Source: Syntrophaceae bacterium UBA6252
GTDB lineage: Bacteria > Desulfobacterota > Syntrophia > Syntrophales > UBA6807
Length of the DNA: 64,000 nt
Reading direction: 5' to 3'
Assembly (NCBI GenBank): GCA_002441265.1
Contig: DJVQ01000069.1
Coordinates: forward strand, 1-64,000
Each line of letters starts with the position of its first letter. The stretch's first letter is position 1. Below the pieces are notes generated by a model that worked only from the letters and a program-made list of their open reading frames with translations, was not told the DNA's origin and searched no databases. This document shows, one piece after another, positions 43,565 to 51,631 of this stretch. A program made the position numbers and the translations under genes.

Positions 43565-43920
43565 GTAATTCTCCTGTCAATACGAGATCTGTGTTTTCAA
43601 TCGCCTCTTCATCGGAACGACGCCTCCGAAGACACTTCCCGGTCGTTCAATCTTCCGGATCACGGCTCCGGGACGTTGACAACGCCATGGGACACTATCC
43701 TTGCATATAGCTTGCGGCAGGATCGCTTTTATCGCAATTCGATTCCGTCTGAAGTTGTCATCGGACTCGGGCGACACTTTTGCCGGAAGAGGGGGAAGGC
43801 TTTCCGGAAAAGGGGCCCGTCCATGGCATCGGTGTTTTTCCGGTAGGCGCCGAATCGATGGGGAACCGGTTTCCCCCGGCGGGGTGCCGCGGCGGTCCGG
43901 CGCCTCCCGTTTTCTCCGAT
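43565..43920. other. Intergenic between the divergent CoA-transferase and CGGC/4-hydroxybutyryl-CoA dehydratase genes
   Basis: No gene seen. Likely carries the promoter of the leftward CoA-transferase gene, not identified. The regulatory site and promoter of the rightward genes follow at 43921 and 44030. Confidence 0.5.
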
Positions 43921-43937
43921 TGTCCGGTTATGAGACA
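43921..43937. promoter_or_regulatory. Candidate activator-binding site 1 (TGTCC-N7-AGACA)
   Basis: TGTCCGGTTATGAGACA, an inverted repeat with one mismatch, centred about 108 bp upstream of the sigma-54 promoter at 44030. Same pattern as sites at 47582 and 49694. Confidence 0.6.
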
Positions 43938-44029
43938 AAAGCCGTACGATAATCGGATGCTCTTCCCTCCGGTTCCCTGAGCCCATATATACCATACCGA
44001 TATTCTTATAATTAATATTGTCCCAAGAC

Positions 44030-44045
44030 TGGCATGATTGCTGCA
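44030..44045 (+). promoter_or_regulatory. Sigma-54 promoter for CGGC protein and 4-hydroxybutyryl-CoA dehydratase
   Basis: TGGCATGATTGCTGCA has GG and GC at the exact -24/-12 spacing; deviations are T for C at one -24 position and CTGC for TTGC. It lies 250 bp upstream of the CGGC gene. Confidence 0.65.
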
Positions 44046-44159
44046 CAATGCCCCGCAGGATTGTGACCGGCGGGACCGTTCCCGTTTCACGGACCGGGCA
44101 TTGCGGCTTCTCCTTATGTTTCCCGCGGAGCCCGGATTCCAGGTCGCAGAAGGTCGGAC

Positions 44160-44285
44160 CGCCCTTCGTCTCCCGTTCCTGCGGCGCGCTTCCCCGTGCC
44201 CCTCGTTTCTCGGGATTCGGGCGTCCCGTACCCGGGGCTTTCGCCATTGCCGTTCGAAAAAGGCGTTTTTTAACTTTTCGCGGGT
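44160..44285 (+). repeat. Degenerate copy of the 62.7-kb repeat element
   Basis: The segment contains TCGGGATTCGGGCG (44211-44224) and TTGCCGTTCGAAAAAG (about 44247-44262), followed by a GTTTTTTAAC block, in the same order and spacing as in the repeat at 62682-62856. The left half has diverged and the terminal inverted repeat is lost. It occupies most of the leader between the sigma-54 promoter and the CGGC gene. Confidence 0.55.
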
Positions 44286-44294
44286 TCGTCGAGG

Positions 44295-44603
44295 ATGAAG
44301 GGGAAAAGACGGGTAGCCCTCAAGTACTGCGGGGGCTGCGATTCCGCCTACGACCGCGTCCGGTACTGGCGGGAAATCCGGGATGCGGCGACGGGAAAGA
44401 TCGAATGGGTGACCCTCGCCGATCCCCCCTTCGAGGCGATCCTTATCGTCAACGGGTGTGAGAAGGCGTGCAAGGAGCGTGACCTGGAGCGGGAAGAAGG
44501 GGCGAAGTGGAACATCGTTTCGGTCAGGAGCGACGGCCTCGATCCCCGGGAGGTCGTCGATCGATTGATGTCATGCAAAAACGGCCAGCGAGGTGTCTCA
44601 TGA
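44295..44603 (+). CDS. Small CGGC-motif protein preceding 4-hydroxybutyryl-CoA dehydratase
   Basis: 102 residues. Starts MKGKRRVALKYCGGCDSAYDR, with the cysteine-rich CGGC motif, and a second pair in NGCEKACKERD. The four cysteines could hold a metal or Fe-S cluster. Its stop overlaps the dehydratase start (ATGA), so the two products are made together. No characterised family is recognised; a role in assembling or repairing the [4Fe-4S] centre of the dehydratase, or in redox sensing, is inference. Confidence 0.72.
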   Translation: MKGKRRVALKYCGGCDSAYDRVRYWREIRDAATGKIEWVTLADPPFEAILIVNGCEKACKERDLEREEGAKWNIVSVRSDGLDPREVVDRLMSCKNGQRGVS

Positions 44604-46039
44604 TCAGAACCAAGGAAGATTACGTCAGGAGTCTGAGGGATCAGAAGCTGAACGTCTACTACAACGGGTCGAAAGTGGACGACGTCACGATTCATCCCGC
44701 TTTTATCCCCCATATCAATTCGGCCGCCAAGACCTACGAAATGGCCCTTCGGCCGGAGCACGAGGATCTCATGCTTGCCACCAGCCATCTGACAGGCAGG
44801 AAGATCAACCGGTTCACCCACATCCATCAGTCGGTGGACGATCTCATCAAGAAGGTGCAGATGCTCCGGCTCCTGGCCCACGAAACGGGGAGCTGCTTCC
44901 AGCGCTGCGTCGGTTTCGACGCCCTCAACGCCCTGTACATGACCACTTACGAAGTCGACGAGAAACACGGCACGAACTATTTCAAACGGTTCGAAAACTA
45001 CCTCCGGAGGATCCAGGAAGAGAACTTCATGCTCGTCGGCGGCATGACCGATCCCAAGGGCGACCGTTCCAAGCGGCCCGGCGAGCAGGCCGATCCCGAT
45101 CTTTTCACCCGGATCGTGGAGAAACGGGAAGACGGCGTGGTGATCAGCGGCGCGAAAGCCCACCAGACGGGCGCCGTGAACAGCCATGAGATCATGATCC
45201 TTCCCACCCAGAACATGGGGCCCGGCGACGAGAACTACGCCGTCGCGGCGGCCATTCCTCTCAACACGAAGGGAATCACCCTGATCTTCGGACGTCAGAC
45301 CAACGAAGAACGGAAACAGGAGTGCGGCATCGACGCCGGCAATCCCGAGTACGGCATGGTCGGCGGTGAAGCCCTGGTGGTTTTCGAAAACGTCTTTGTG
45401 CCCTGGGAACGGGTGTTCCTGTGCGGGGAGACCGACTTCACGGGCATTCTCGTCGAGCGTTTCGCCACGCTCCACCGGCAGAACTACGGCGGATGCAAGG
45501 GCGGGGTCTCGGACATCATCATCGGCGCGTCGGCCCTCGCCTCGCAGTATCAGGGCACCCTCGGCGCTTCCCACGTGAAGGACAAGCTCATCGAGATGAT
45601 GCATCTCGCCGAAACGGTCTACGCGGGGTCGGTGGCCTGTTCCGCCATGGGATCGCGGACGAAAAGCGGGGCCTACTATCCCGATCCCCTCCTGGCCAAC
45701 TGCACGAAACACAACATCACCCGGAACATCTACGAAATCTCCCGCCTGGCCCACGATGTCGCGGGCGGCATCATGGCGACCCTGCCTTTCGAAAGGGACC
45801 TGAGGAGTCCCGAGATCGGGAAACTCGTGGAGAAGTACATGGCCGGGGTGGAGGGGGTCTCCACTGAAAACCGGATGAAGATCCTGCGCCTGGTGGAAAC
45901 GATGACCGGCGGGACGGCCCTCGTGGAGAGCATGCACGGCGCCGGTTCCCCCCAGAGCCAGAGGATCATGTACCAGCGGCTCGGAAAATTGAATGAAAAA
46001 ATGAAATACGCGAAGAAACTGGCGAAGATTGCCGAATGA
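44600..46039 (+). CDS. abfD: 4-hydroxybutyryl-CoA dehydratase / vinylacetyl-CoA delta-isomerase
   Basis: 479 residues, matching the family length. The [4Fe-4S] ligands of the Clostridium aminobutyricum enzyme (Cys99, Cys103, His292, Cys299) are all present at identical residue numbers: CFQRC at 99-103 and HRQNYGGC at 292-299. It also has the FAD/acyl-CoA dehydrogenase-like fold. It converts 4-hydroxybutyryl-CoA to crotonyl-CoA by a radical mechanism. The gene follows the CGGC protein with a four-base overlap and ends 84 bp before the convergent racemase-like gene. A close 4-hydroxyacyl-CoA such as a 2-methyl or 4-hydroxyvaleryl derivative cannot be excluded as the true substrate. Confidence 0.95.
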   Translation: MIRTKEDYVRSLRDQKLNVYYNGSKVDDVTIHPAFIPHINSAAKTYEMALRPEHEDLMLATSHLTGRKINRFTHIHQSVDDLIKKVQMLRLLAHETGSCFQRCVGFDALNALYMTTYEVDEKHGTNYFKRFENYLRRIQEENFMLVGGMTDPKGDRSKRPGEQADPDLFTRIVEKREDGVVISGAKAHQTGAVNSHEIMILPTQNMGPGDENYAVAAAIPLNTKGITLIFGRQTNEERKQECGIDAGNPEYGMVGGEALVVFENVFVPWERVFLCGETDFTGILVERFATLHRQNYGGCKGGVSDIIIGASALASQYQGTLGASHVKDKLIEMMHLAETVYAGSVACSAMGSRTKSGAYYPDPLLANCTKHNITRNIYEISRLAHDVAGGIMATLPFERDLRSPEIGKLVEKYMAGVEGVSTENRMKILRLVETMTGGTALVESMHGAGSPQSQRIMYQRLGKLNEKMKYAKKLAKIAE

Positions 46040-46072
46040 CGGTACCGGACCCTGTCTGGAACATGTCCTGAG

Positions 46073-46111
46073 GCGGATGCCGTCCCTCCGGCCGGAGGAA
46101 CGGCATCCGCC
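46073..46111. terminator. Convergent terminator hairpin
   Basis: GGCGGATGCCGT and ACGGCATCCGCC pair perfectly around an inner CCTCCGG/CCGGAGG stem, between the convergent dehydratase (+) and racemase (-) genes. Confidence 0.8.
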
Positions 46112-46122
46112 GCCTCCTTAGG

Positions 46123-47304
46123 CTAGCCGAACACGCCCTCCCGCTCCAGTTCCCGGTACGACTCCTCCGAATGCCCCAGTTCTAGGACGACCTCTTTCGT
46201 GTGCGGTCCTCCCGGAACGCCGGCGTTCCCGTAAGTCTGGGGCGTTCCGGAAAACTTGATCGGATTTGCGATCTGGCGGATTTTTTCGCCCGAGGGGAGG
46301 GCCACCTCGATCACGAGACCCCGCGACCGGGCATGCGCGTCGCCGAGCGCCTCCGAAACGCTCAGGACCGGTTCGACGCAGGCATCCACGTCCTGAAAGA
46401 CGCGGGTCCACTCCTCCTGCGTCCGGGATCGGACGATCTCCCTGATTTCCGGTTTGATCCGGGAGATGTCTTCCGTCACCACGCCCCCCGGAATCAGATC
46501 GGGACGGCCGACGGCGGTGCAGAAGGCCTCGAAGAACTGCGGTTCGAGCCCGCCGAAGCTGATGTACCGCCCGTCTTTCGTTTCGTAAAAGTCGTAGAGG
46601 CTCCCCCCGTTCAGCCAGTTGCCTTCCCGCTCGGGGTCCGCGCCGTCCGTCAGGAACCCGGCGCCGTAGTACGAGTTGAACGCCAGGGCGCCGTCGGTCA
46701 TGGAAATATCGATGTGCTGGCCCTTGCCCGTTTGGTTCCTGCCGATCACGGCGGCCAGGATCCCGATGACCGCGTTGTGGGATCCCGACGCGACGTCCGC
46801 GATCTGCATGCCCGTGAGGACCGGTCCCGATTCCTTCCTTCCCGAATAGGACATGAGCCCGGACCGGGCCAGGTAGTTGATGTCGTGTCCGGCCTTCGCG
46901 TTCAACGGCCCCGTCTGGCCGTAGCCCGTGATGGAGCAGTAGATCAGGGCCGGGTTCGTTTTGCCGAGATCCTCGTAGCCGAGGCCGAGCTTCGACATGA
47001 CGCCGGGGCGGAACTGCTCCACGACGATGTCGTAATCGGCGACCAGCCGGTGGACGATGCGGATCGCCCGGGGATCCTTCAGGTTCAGGCTGATCGAACG
47101 TTTGCCCCGTCCCAGAAAGGCCGTTGTCGCCGACAGTTTCGTTCCGTTGATGAACGGCGGCGTAATGTCCGCCAGGTCGAGCCTTTTCGGGGAGCACACC
47201 TTGAGCACGGAAGCCCCCATGTCGCAAAGGTACATCGTTGCATACGGTCCCGGAAGAAGCGACGTGAAATCCAGAATCTTCAATCCCTCTAAAGGCCCTC
47301 CCAT
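46123..47304 (-). CDS. Alpha-methylacyl-CoA racemase-like (CaiB/BaiF fold)
   Basis: 393 residues; ATG at 47302-47304 with AAGGAGGG upstream. Family III CoA-transferase fold (GLKILDFTSLLPGPYATMYL, EQFRPGVMSKLGLGYEDL, YCSITGYGQTGP). Residues that distinguish alpha-methylacyl-CoA racemase from CoA-transferases are present: H140-D141 in AGHDINYLA, D170 in QIADVASG and E254 in FGGLEPQFFEAF, equivalent to His126, Asp156 and Glu241 of the racemase. It would invert the configuration of a 2-methylacyl-CoA. The gene is preceded by its own sigma-54 promoter (47401-47416). Confidence 0.82.
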   Translation of the reverse strand: MGGPLEGLKILDFTSLLPGPYATMYLCDMGASVLKVCSPKRLDLADITPPFINGTKLSATTAFLGRGKRSISLNLKDPRAIRIVHRLVADYDIVVEQFRPGVMSKLGLGYEDLGKTNPALIYCSITGYGQTGPLNAKAGHDINYLARSGLMSYSGRKESGPVLTGMQIADVASGSHNAVIGILAAVIGRNQTGKGQHIDISMTDGALAFNSYYGAGFLTDGADPEREGNWLNGGSLYDFYETKDGRYISFGGLEPQFFEAFCTAVGRPDLIPGGVVTEDISRIKPEIREIVRSRTQEEWTRVFQDVDACVEPVLSVSEALGDAHARSRGLVIEVALPSGEKIRQIANPIKFSGTPQTYGNAGVPGGPHTKEVVLELGHSEESYRELEREGVFG

Positions 47305-47400
47305 CGAAGGAACCCTCCTTTCCGCATCGTTGTTTTGTTCTTCCGAACGAGGGAAGCCCTGTCCGGCCGCACATCGACGGGGCGGTTTTCCGCCGAGCCA

Positions 47401-47416
47401 AGCAAACACCGTACCA
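47401..47416 (-). promoter_or_regulatory. Sigma-54 promoter of the racemase gene
   Basis: Minus strand TGGTACGGTGTTTGCT: full match to TGGYACG-N4-TTGCW with exact spacing. Expected start near 47390, about 86 bp before the ATG. Confidence 0.8.
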
Positions 47417-47581
47417 CATCGTTCGGGCGGGGCGGCGGGAGACGGCGGCGGCGCCGTAAAAGACGCCTTCATCCGGGTGTCTTGCCGATTTCTCCGCGGG
47501 GAGGGACGGCGGCCGTCTGCGGCAGGATTTTCCGAGTGACGGCCGCCCCTCGGGGGCCGGACGGGGGGACCCGATCCGTTG

Positions 47582-47598
47582 CGTCCGAAAACGGGACA
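47582..47598. promoter_or_regulatory. Candidate activator-binding site 2 (CGTCC-N7-GGACA)
   Basis: CGTCCGAAAACGGGACA, centred about 180 bp upstream of the sigma-54 promoter of the racemase gene (minus strand) and just past the stop of the regulator gene. Confidence 0.55.
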
Positions 47599-47617
47599 AG
47601 GCCCGGTTCCTGCGGGC

Positions 47618-49582
47618 TCAGGAAATTTCGTACTTCTTCATTTTCAGGTACAGCGTGCTCCTGGCGATTTTCAACTGTTTCGCGATTTCGTCCTTCGTGA
47701 GGTCGGCCTGCAGCAGTTCGGATATTCTGCGGCGTTCCATGTCCTCGAGAGAGGCGTTGTCGTAACTGTACATGGTCTGCTTCGTGTTGAACCTGATTTC
47801 CGGGGGTAGAAGGTCGTACGTGAGCATGGGTCCCGTTGCGACGTTCATCATTCTTTCCACGACGTTCTGGAGCTCCCGCACGTTTCCCGGCCAGGAATAC
47901 GCCATGAAGCCATCGATCACCTTCCTGTCCACCCCCTGGATGTCCAGGTTCAGAATGCCGTTCAGGCGCTTGATGAAATGATGGACCAGCAGGGGAATGT
48001 CGCTTTTCCTCGTTTTCAGGGGGATCATCTCGATGGTGAGAACGTTGAGCCTGTAATACAGATCTTCGCGGAAATTCCCCTTCGACACCTCTTCCCTCAG
48101 GTTCTTGTTCGTTGCGGCGATGAGCCGGACGTCGATGGGCGTCGTGATCGATCCCCCGATGCGGGTCACCTTCCGTTCCTCGATCACTCTCAGGAGGGCG
48201 ATCTGCAGTTCAAGGGGCATCTCCCCGATTTCGTCGAGAAAGATGGTTCCGCCGTCGGCGAGTTCGAATTTCCCCGGACTTCCACCCTTTTTGGATCCCG
48301 TGAACGCCCCCTCGGCGTAGCCGAAAAGCTCGCTGGCGATCAGCTCGCGGGGGATGGCGCCGCAATTGATGGCGATGTAAGGTCTTTTCTTCCGCTTGCT
48401 CCCGTTGTGAATGGCCTGTGCGAAAATGTCCTTTCCCGTTCCGCTGTCACCGAGGAGGAGCACGTTCGACGCGCTCATGGCGGCCCGTTTGCCGAATTCG
48501 ATCGTCGCGATGAACCGGGGGTCCTCCCCGATGATGTTGGAAAATTCGAAACCCGCTTTCGCCCCGATCATGTCCGTCACCAGCCTTCGGGTCCGTCTGA
48601 TCCCGTTGAGGGTGATGATGGAGCCGATGACTTCGTTCCGGCCGGCGTAGATCGGCAGGGAGGTCAGGGTGTATTTGTCGTAGCCGTCGCCGCGGTAGAT
48701 GACGCACTCCTTGTCGATAATGGACGTGTTGTGCATGATCGTGCCGATGAAGGGGCGGTTTTCGCTTTCGTGAAAAACCTCGGCCAGCCCTTTCCCCACG
48801 TCCGAGGAACGGAGCTTGAGCAGTTCCTTCCCTTTCCTGTTGATGAGCGTGACGATTCCCGTCCTGTCGATGGCGAGCTGGGCCGCCTCGTAGGAATCGA
48901 AGATCGTCTGCCGGTAACAGTAGGCTTTCATCAGGTCGTCCATGGCCTTTTTCAGCTTCAGCTGGTTTTCGATGGCGTAGGAGGCCGCGGCGACCATGCC
49001 CAGCGTGTGGGGATGAACCCTCTCGTAGGGCGCGGTCATGTCGATGACGCCGAGGATGTTTCCCCCGCTGTCGTGAATGGGGGCCCCGGAGCACGTGAAC
49101 CGGTGGGCCAGCTTGCAGTAATGCTCGCTTGCGAAGATCTGGACGGGCCTGTTCTCCGTCAGGGCGGTCCCGCACCCGTTCGTGCCGACGACGTTCTCGG
49201 CCCAGCAGGTGCCGACGATGTAGTTGTCCCTCGCGTGCCGGGTCATGAGGTCTTCATCGCCGATCATATGGATGATGAACCCCTCCTTGTCGAAGAGGAC
49301 CACGGAAAAACCGGAGCCCTTTACATGGTTGTACAGGTTCTCGAGGTACGGGATGCTGGTGGCGATGAATTCCTCGTTCTGATGCAGCAGATCCTCCAGC
49401 GGCTTGCCCCGGATCCCCTCCGGAACCTGTCTCAGGTAAGGGTCCACGCCGAAATCCCGGCACCTCTTCCATGAATGGATGATGGTTTTGCTCACATGGG
49501 TCGAATGATCCACCGGCATGCCGTTCAGAAATTTCTGCAAGGTTTCCCGAACATTTGCGAATCTCTCGTTGTAAGTGAACAT
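47618..49582 (-). CDS. Sigma-54-dependent activator, AcoR-like (GAF-PAS-AAA-Fis)
   Basis: 654 residues from the ATG at 49580-49582 (a TTG at 49678 would add 32 low-complexity residues). N-terminal HSWKRCRDFGVDP segment and a GAF domain (about 71-215) are typical of AcoR/DhaR proteins, followed by a PAS domain (about 226-335). The AAA+ domain has Walker A GDSGTGKD (378-385) and GAFTGS (425-430) in place of GAFTGA. A Fis-type HTH (LTKDEIAKQLKIARSTLYLKMKKY) ends the protein. It lies at the centre of three sigma-54 promoters (44030, 47401, 49856) and is their likely activator. The inducer is probably an acid or CoA ester of the pathway, bound by GAF or PAS. Confidence 0.9.
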   Translation of the reverse strand: MFTYNERFANVRETLQKFLNGMPVDHSTHVSKTIIHSWKRCRDFGVDPYLRQVPEGIRGKPLEDLLHQNEEFIATSIPYLENLYNHVKGSGFSVVLFDKEGFIIHMIGDEDLMTRHARDNYIVGTCWAENVVGTNGCGTALTENRPVQIFASEHYCKLAHRFTCSGAPIHDSGGNILGVIDMTAPYERVHPHTLGMVAAASYAIENQLKLKKAMDDLMKAYCYRQTIFDSYEAAQLAIDRTGIVTLINRKGKELLKLRSSDVGKGLAEVFHESENRPFIGTIMHNTSIIDKECVIYRGDGYDKYTLTSLPIYAGRNEVIGSIITLNGIRRTRRLVTDMIGAKAGFEFSNIIGEDPRFIATIEFGKRAAMSASNVLLLGDSGTGKDIFAQAIHNGSKRKKRPYIAINCGAIPRELIASELFGYAEGAFTGSKKGGSPGKFELADGGTIFLDEIGEMPLELQIALLRVIEERKVTRIGGSITTPIDVRLIAATNKNLREEVSKGNFREDLYYRLNVLTIEMIPLKTRKSDIPLLVHHFIKRLNGILNLDIQGVDRKVIDGFMAYSWPGNVRELQNVVERMMNVATGPMLTYDLLPPEIRFNTKQTMYSYDNASLEDMERRRISELLQADLTKDEIAKQLKIARSTLYLKMKKYEIS

Positions 49583-49693
49583 ACGCAGCCTCGTCCCCTT
49601 GAAGTGGTTCCCCGTCCCCGCAGGCATCGTGGAAGACAGGAAAAGCGTGCTCTTTTCCTCCTCCTTCCGGGCGTCCAATATTCGGATGACCGG

Positions 49694-49710
49694 TGTCCAT
49701 TATTCGGACA
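49694..49710. promoter_or_regulatory. Candidate activator-binding site 3 (TGTCC-N7-GGACA)
   Basis: TGTCCATTATTCGGACA, a perfect inverted repeat with 7-base spacer, between the divergent regulator and SDR genes, about 160 bp upstream of the sigma-54 promoter of the SDR operon. Confidence 0.7.
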
Positions 49711-49855
49711 ACCTCCGCTAACAGAATCCCCGGGGATTGTCAAGCACCCGGCCACGGGGGGGAGGGGACGCCCGGGGCGCTGGAAAAAAATACTCCAAAG
49801 TTATCAGGATGTAACACGCGTTTTCCGGGGACGTTCCCGTCTTGCCGGCGGGGTC

Positions 49856-49871
49856 TGGTATCAGGATTGCT
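49856..49871 (+). promoter_or_regulatory. Sigma-54 promoter of the SDR-to-symporter operon
   Basis: TGGTATCAGGATTGCT matches -24/-12 with exact spacing. It lies about 75 bp before the SDR start at 49946. Confidence 0.75.
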
Positions 49872-49945
49872 TTTGCAGCCGGTGACGATTCGATGGCCGC
49901 GAGGGGCCGGCCGGGGAATGTACACAAACGGATGCGGGAGGATTC

Positions 49946-50716
49946 ATGAACTATCTCGAAAGATTCAGGCTGGACGGAAAGGTCGCCATCGTGACCGGCG
50001 GCAGCAAGGGACTGGGCCGCGCCATTGCGATCGGAATGGGCGAAGTGGGCGCGAAGGTCGTTGTCGTCAGCCGGACGAAACGTCTCATCGAGGAAACGGC
50101 GAACGAAATCACCTCTCGTGGAGGAAATGCGATCGCCATCCCCGTTGACGTGAGAAGCGAGGACGATATCAGGAACGCCGTGAAGGGGACCATGGACGCC
50201 TTCGGCCGGCTGGATGTCCTGGTGAACAATGCCGGCATCGCGCCGATGAACAAGACCGTGAACGTTACGCCCGAGGAATGGAACGATGTGATCGGGACGA
50301 ATCTGACATCGAACTTCCTGTTCGCCAGGACGGCGGTCAAGAGCGCCATGAAGGAACAGCGAAGCGGCAAAATCATCAACATCGGGTCCGTCCTCGGATT
50401 CATGGCGTCCAACATGGCGCCCCACTATTGCGCCACCAAGGCGGGGCTCGCCCATCTGACGAAAGCCTTCGCCCTGGAATGGGCCCCTTACAACATCAAT
50501 GTGAACTGCATCGCCCCCGGTTTTTTCAACACCGACATGACGAAGGAACAGCAGGAAGACGAGGCCCATCAGAAATTCCTGCGTTTCAAGATTCCTTTCA
50601 GAAGGCTCGGGGAACCCGAGGAGATCGTCCCCGCGGCGATCTTTCTGGCATCGGAGGCCGCAAGCTACATCACCGGCGCGACCTTCGTCATCGACGGCGG
50701 ATACATGATCTGGTGA
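49946..50716 (+). CDS. Short-chain dehydrogenase/reductase
   Basis: 256 residues of the classical SDR fold. NAD(P)-binding TGGSKGLGRAIA, NNAG (NNAGIAP) and the catalytic YCATK (Y-x-x-x-K) with the serine in INIGSVLG. The N-terminal FRLDGKVAIVTGG and C-terminal TGATFVIDGGYMIW are typical of 3-oxoacyl reductase-like or alcohol-type SDRs. First gene of the operon. Likely oxidises a hydroxyl group of the degraded compound. Confidence 0.9.
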   Translation: MNYLERFRLDGKVAIVTGGSKGLGRAIAIGMGEVGAKVVVVSRTKRLIEETANEITSRGGNAIAIPVDVRSEDDIRNAVKGTMDAFGRLDVLVNNAGIAPMNKTVNVTPEEWNDVIGTNLTSNFLFARTAVKSAMKEQRSGKIINIGSVLGFMASNMAPHYCATKAGLAHLTKAFALEWAPYNINVNCIAPGFFNTDMTKEQQEDEAHQKFLRFKIPFRRLGEPEEIVPAAIFLASEAASYITGATFVIDGGYMIW

Positions 50717-50727
50717 GGAGAAACGAC

Positions 50728-51582
50728 ATGAACATTCAGAAAGTTGCAGTAATCGGTGCGGGCACCATGGGGAATGGAATCGCCCAGGTGGCGGCGACGG
50801 CGGGATTTGAGGTCGGCCTGAACGATATCAAGGACGAATATCTTGCCAGGGCGCGGTCCGCCATCGAGGGCTCCCTGGACCGGATGGTGAAAAAGGACAA
50901 GATTTCCAAGAACGAAAGGGAATCGATCCTGAAGAGGATCACGTTCACCGCGGATCTCGAAAAGGCGGTTTCAAGCGCCGATCTCGTGGTCGAGGCGGTG
51001 CTGGAAAACATCGAGCTGAAAAAGGAAGTCTTCAGGAAGCTGGACCGCCTGACCGGGGCGGAAACCATTCTCGCATCCAATACTTCCCAGTACAGCATCA
51101 CGGAGATCGCCGCGGCGGTGTCGGACCCGTCGAGGGTCATCGGAACGCATTTCTTCAATCCCCCCGTCATGATGAAGCTGATCGAGGTGGTGCGGGGGCT
51201 GGCGACGTCGGACGGCGTCGTTGCGCGGATCAGGGATTTCGCCGACAGGCTCGGCAAGGAGGTCGTGGTCTGCAGGGATTCGCAGGGGTTCATCAGCACC
51301 AGGGTCCTTGTGGCCCTTCGCCTCGAGTGCTACCGGCTTCTGGAGGAAGGCGTCGCCTCGAAGGAGGACATCGACAAAACCCTGAGGCTTGCCTTCGGTC
51401 ATCCCATGGGACAGTTCGAACTGGCCGATTTCTCCGGGCTGGACATCGAGATTCCGATCTGTGAAAGCCTCGCCAAGGTTTTCGGGGACCGTTTCCGTCC
51501 CCCTCAGAACATCGGGCATCTCGTCAAAGCGGGAAGAATCGGCAGGAAATCGGGCAAAGGCTGGTACGACTACTCGAAATAG
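50728..51582 (+). CDS. hbd: 3-hydroxybutyryl-CoA dehydrogenase
   Basis: 284 residues; ATG at 50728 with GAGGAG upstream, 11 bp after the SDR stop. NAD site VIGAGTMGNGIAQVAA, catalytic HFFNPPVMMKLIEVVRG (His with the paired Glu) and the C-terminal GRKSGKGWYDYSK. It oxidises (S)-3-hydroxybutyryl-CoA to acetoacetyl-CoA, feeding the next-gene thiolase. Confidence 0.94.
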   Translation: MNIQKVAVIGAGTMGNGIAQVAATAGFEVGLNDIKDEYLARARSAIEGSLDRMVKKDKISKNERESILKRITFTADLEKAVSSADLVVEAVLENIELKKEVFRKLDRLTGAETILASNTSQYSITEIAAAVSDPSRVIGTHFFNPPVMMKLIEVVRGLATSDGVVARIRDFADRLGKEVVVCRDSQGFISTRVLVALRLECYRLLEEGVASKEDIDKTLRLAFGHPMGQFELADFSGLDIEIPICESLAKVFGDRFRPPQNIGHLVKAGRIGRKSGKGWYDYSK

Positions 51583-51631
51583 CCCTTGCCGCGCTGGAAC
51601 GTATCAACAGGAAAGGCGGAGGAATTCCATC

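Noticed and set aside
43770..43790. Sigma-54 promoter on the minus strand for the CoA-transferase
   Set aside because: CGGCAAAAGTGTCGC has GG and GC at correct spacing but mismatches most other consensus bases; too weak to list as a feature.
46123..47304. Formyl-CoA or carnitine CoA-transferase
   Set aside because: The residues specific to alpha-methylacyl-CoA racemase (HD pair, Asp and Glu in family contexts) favour the racemase.
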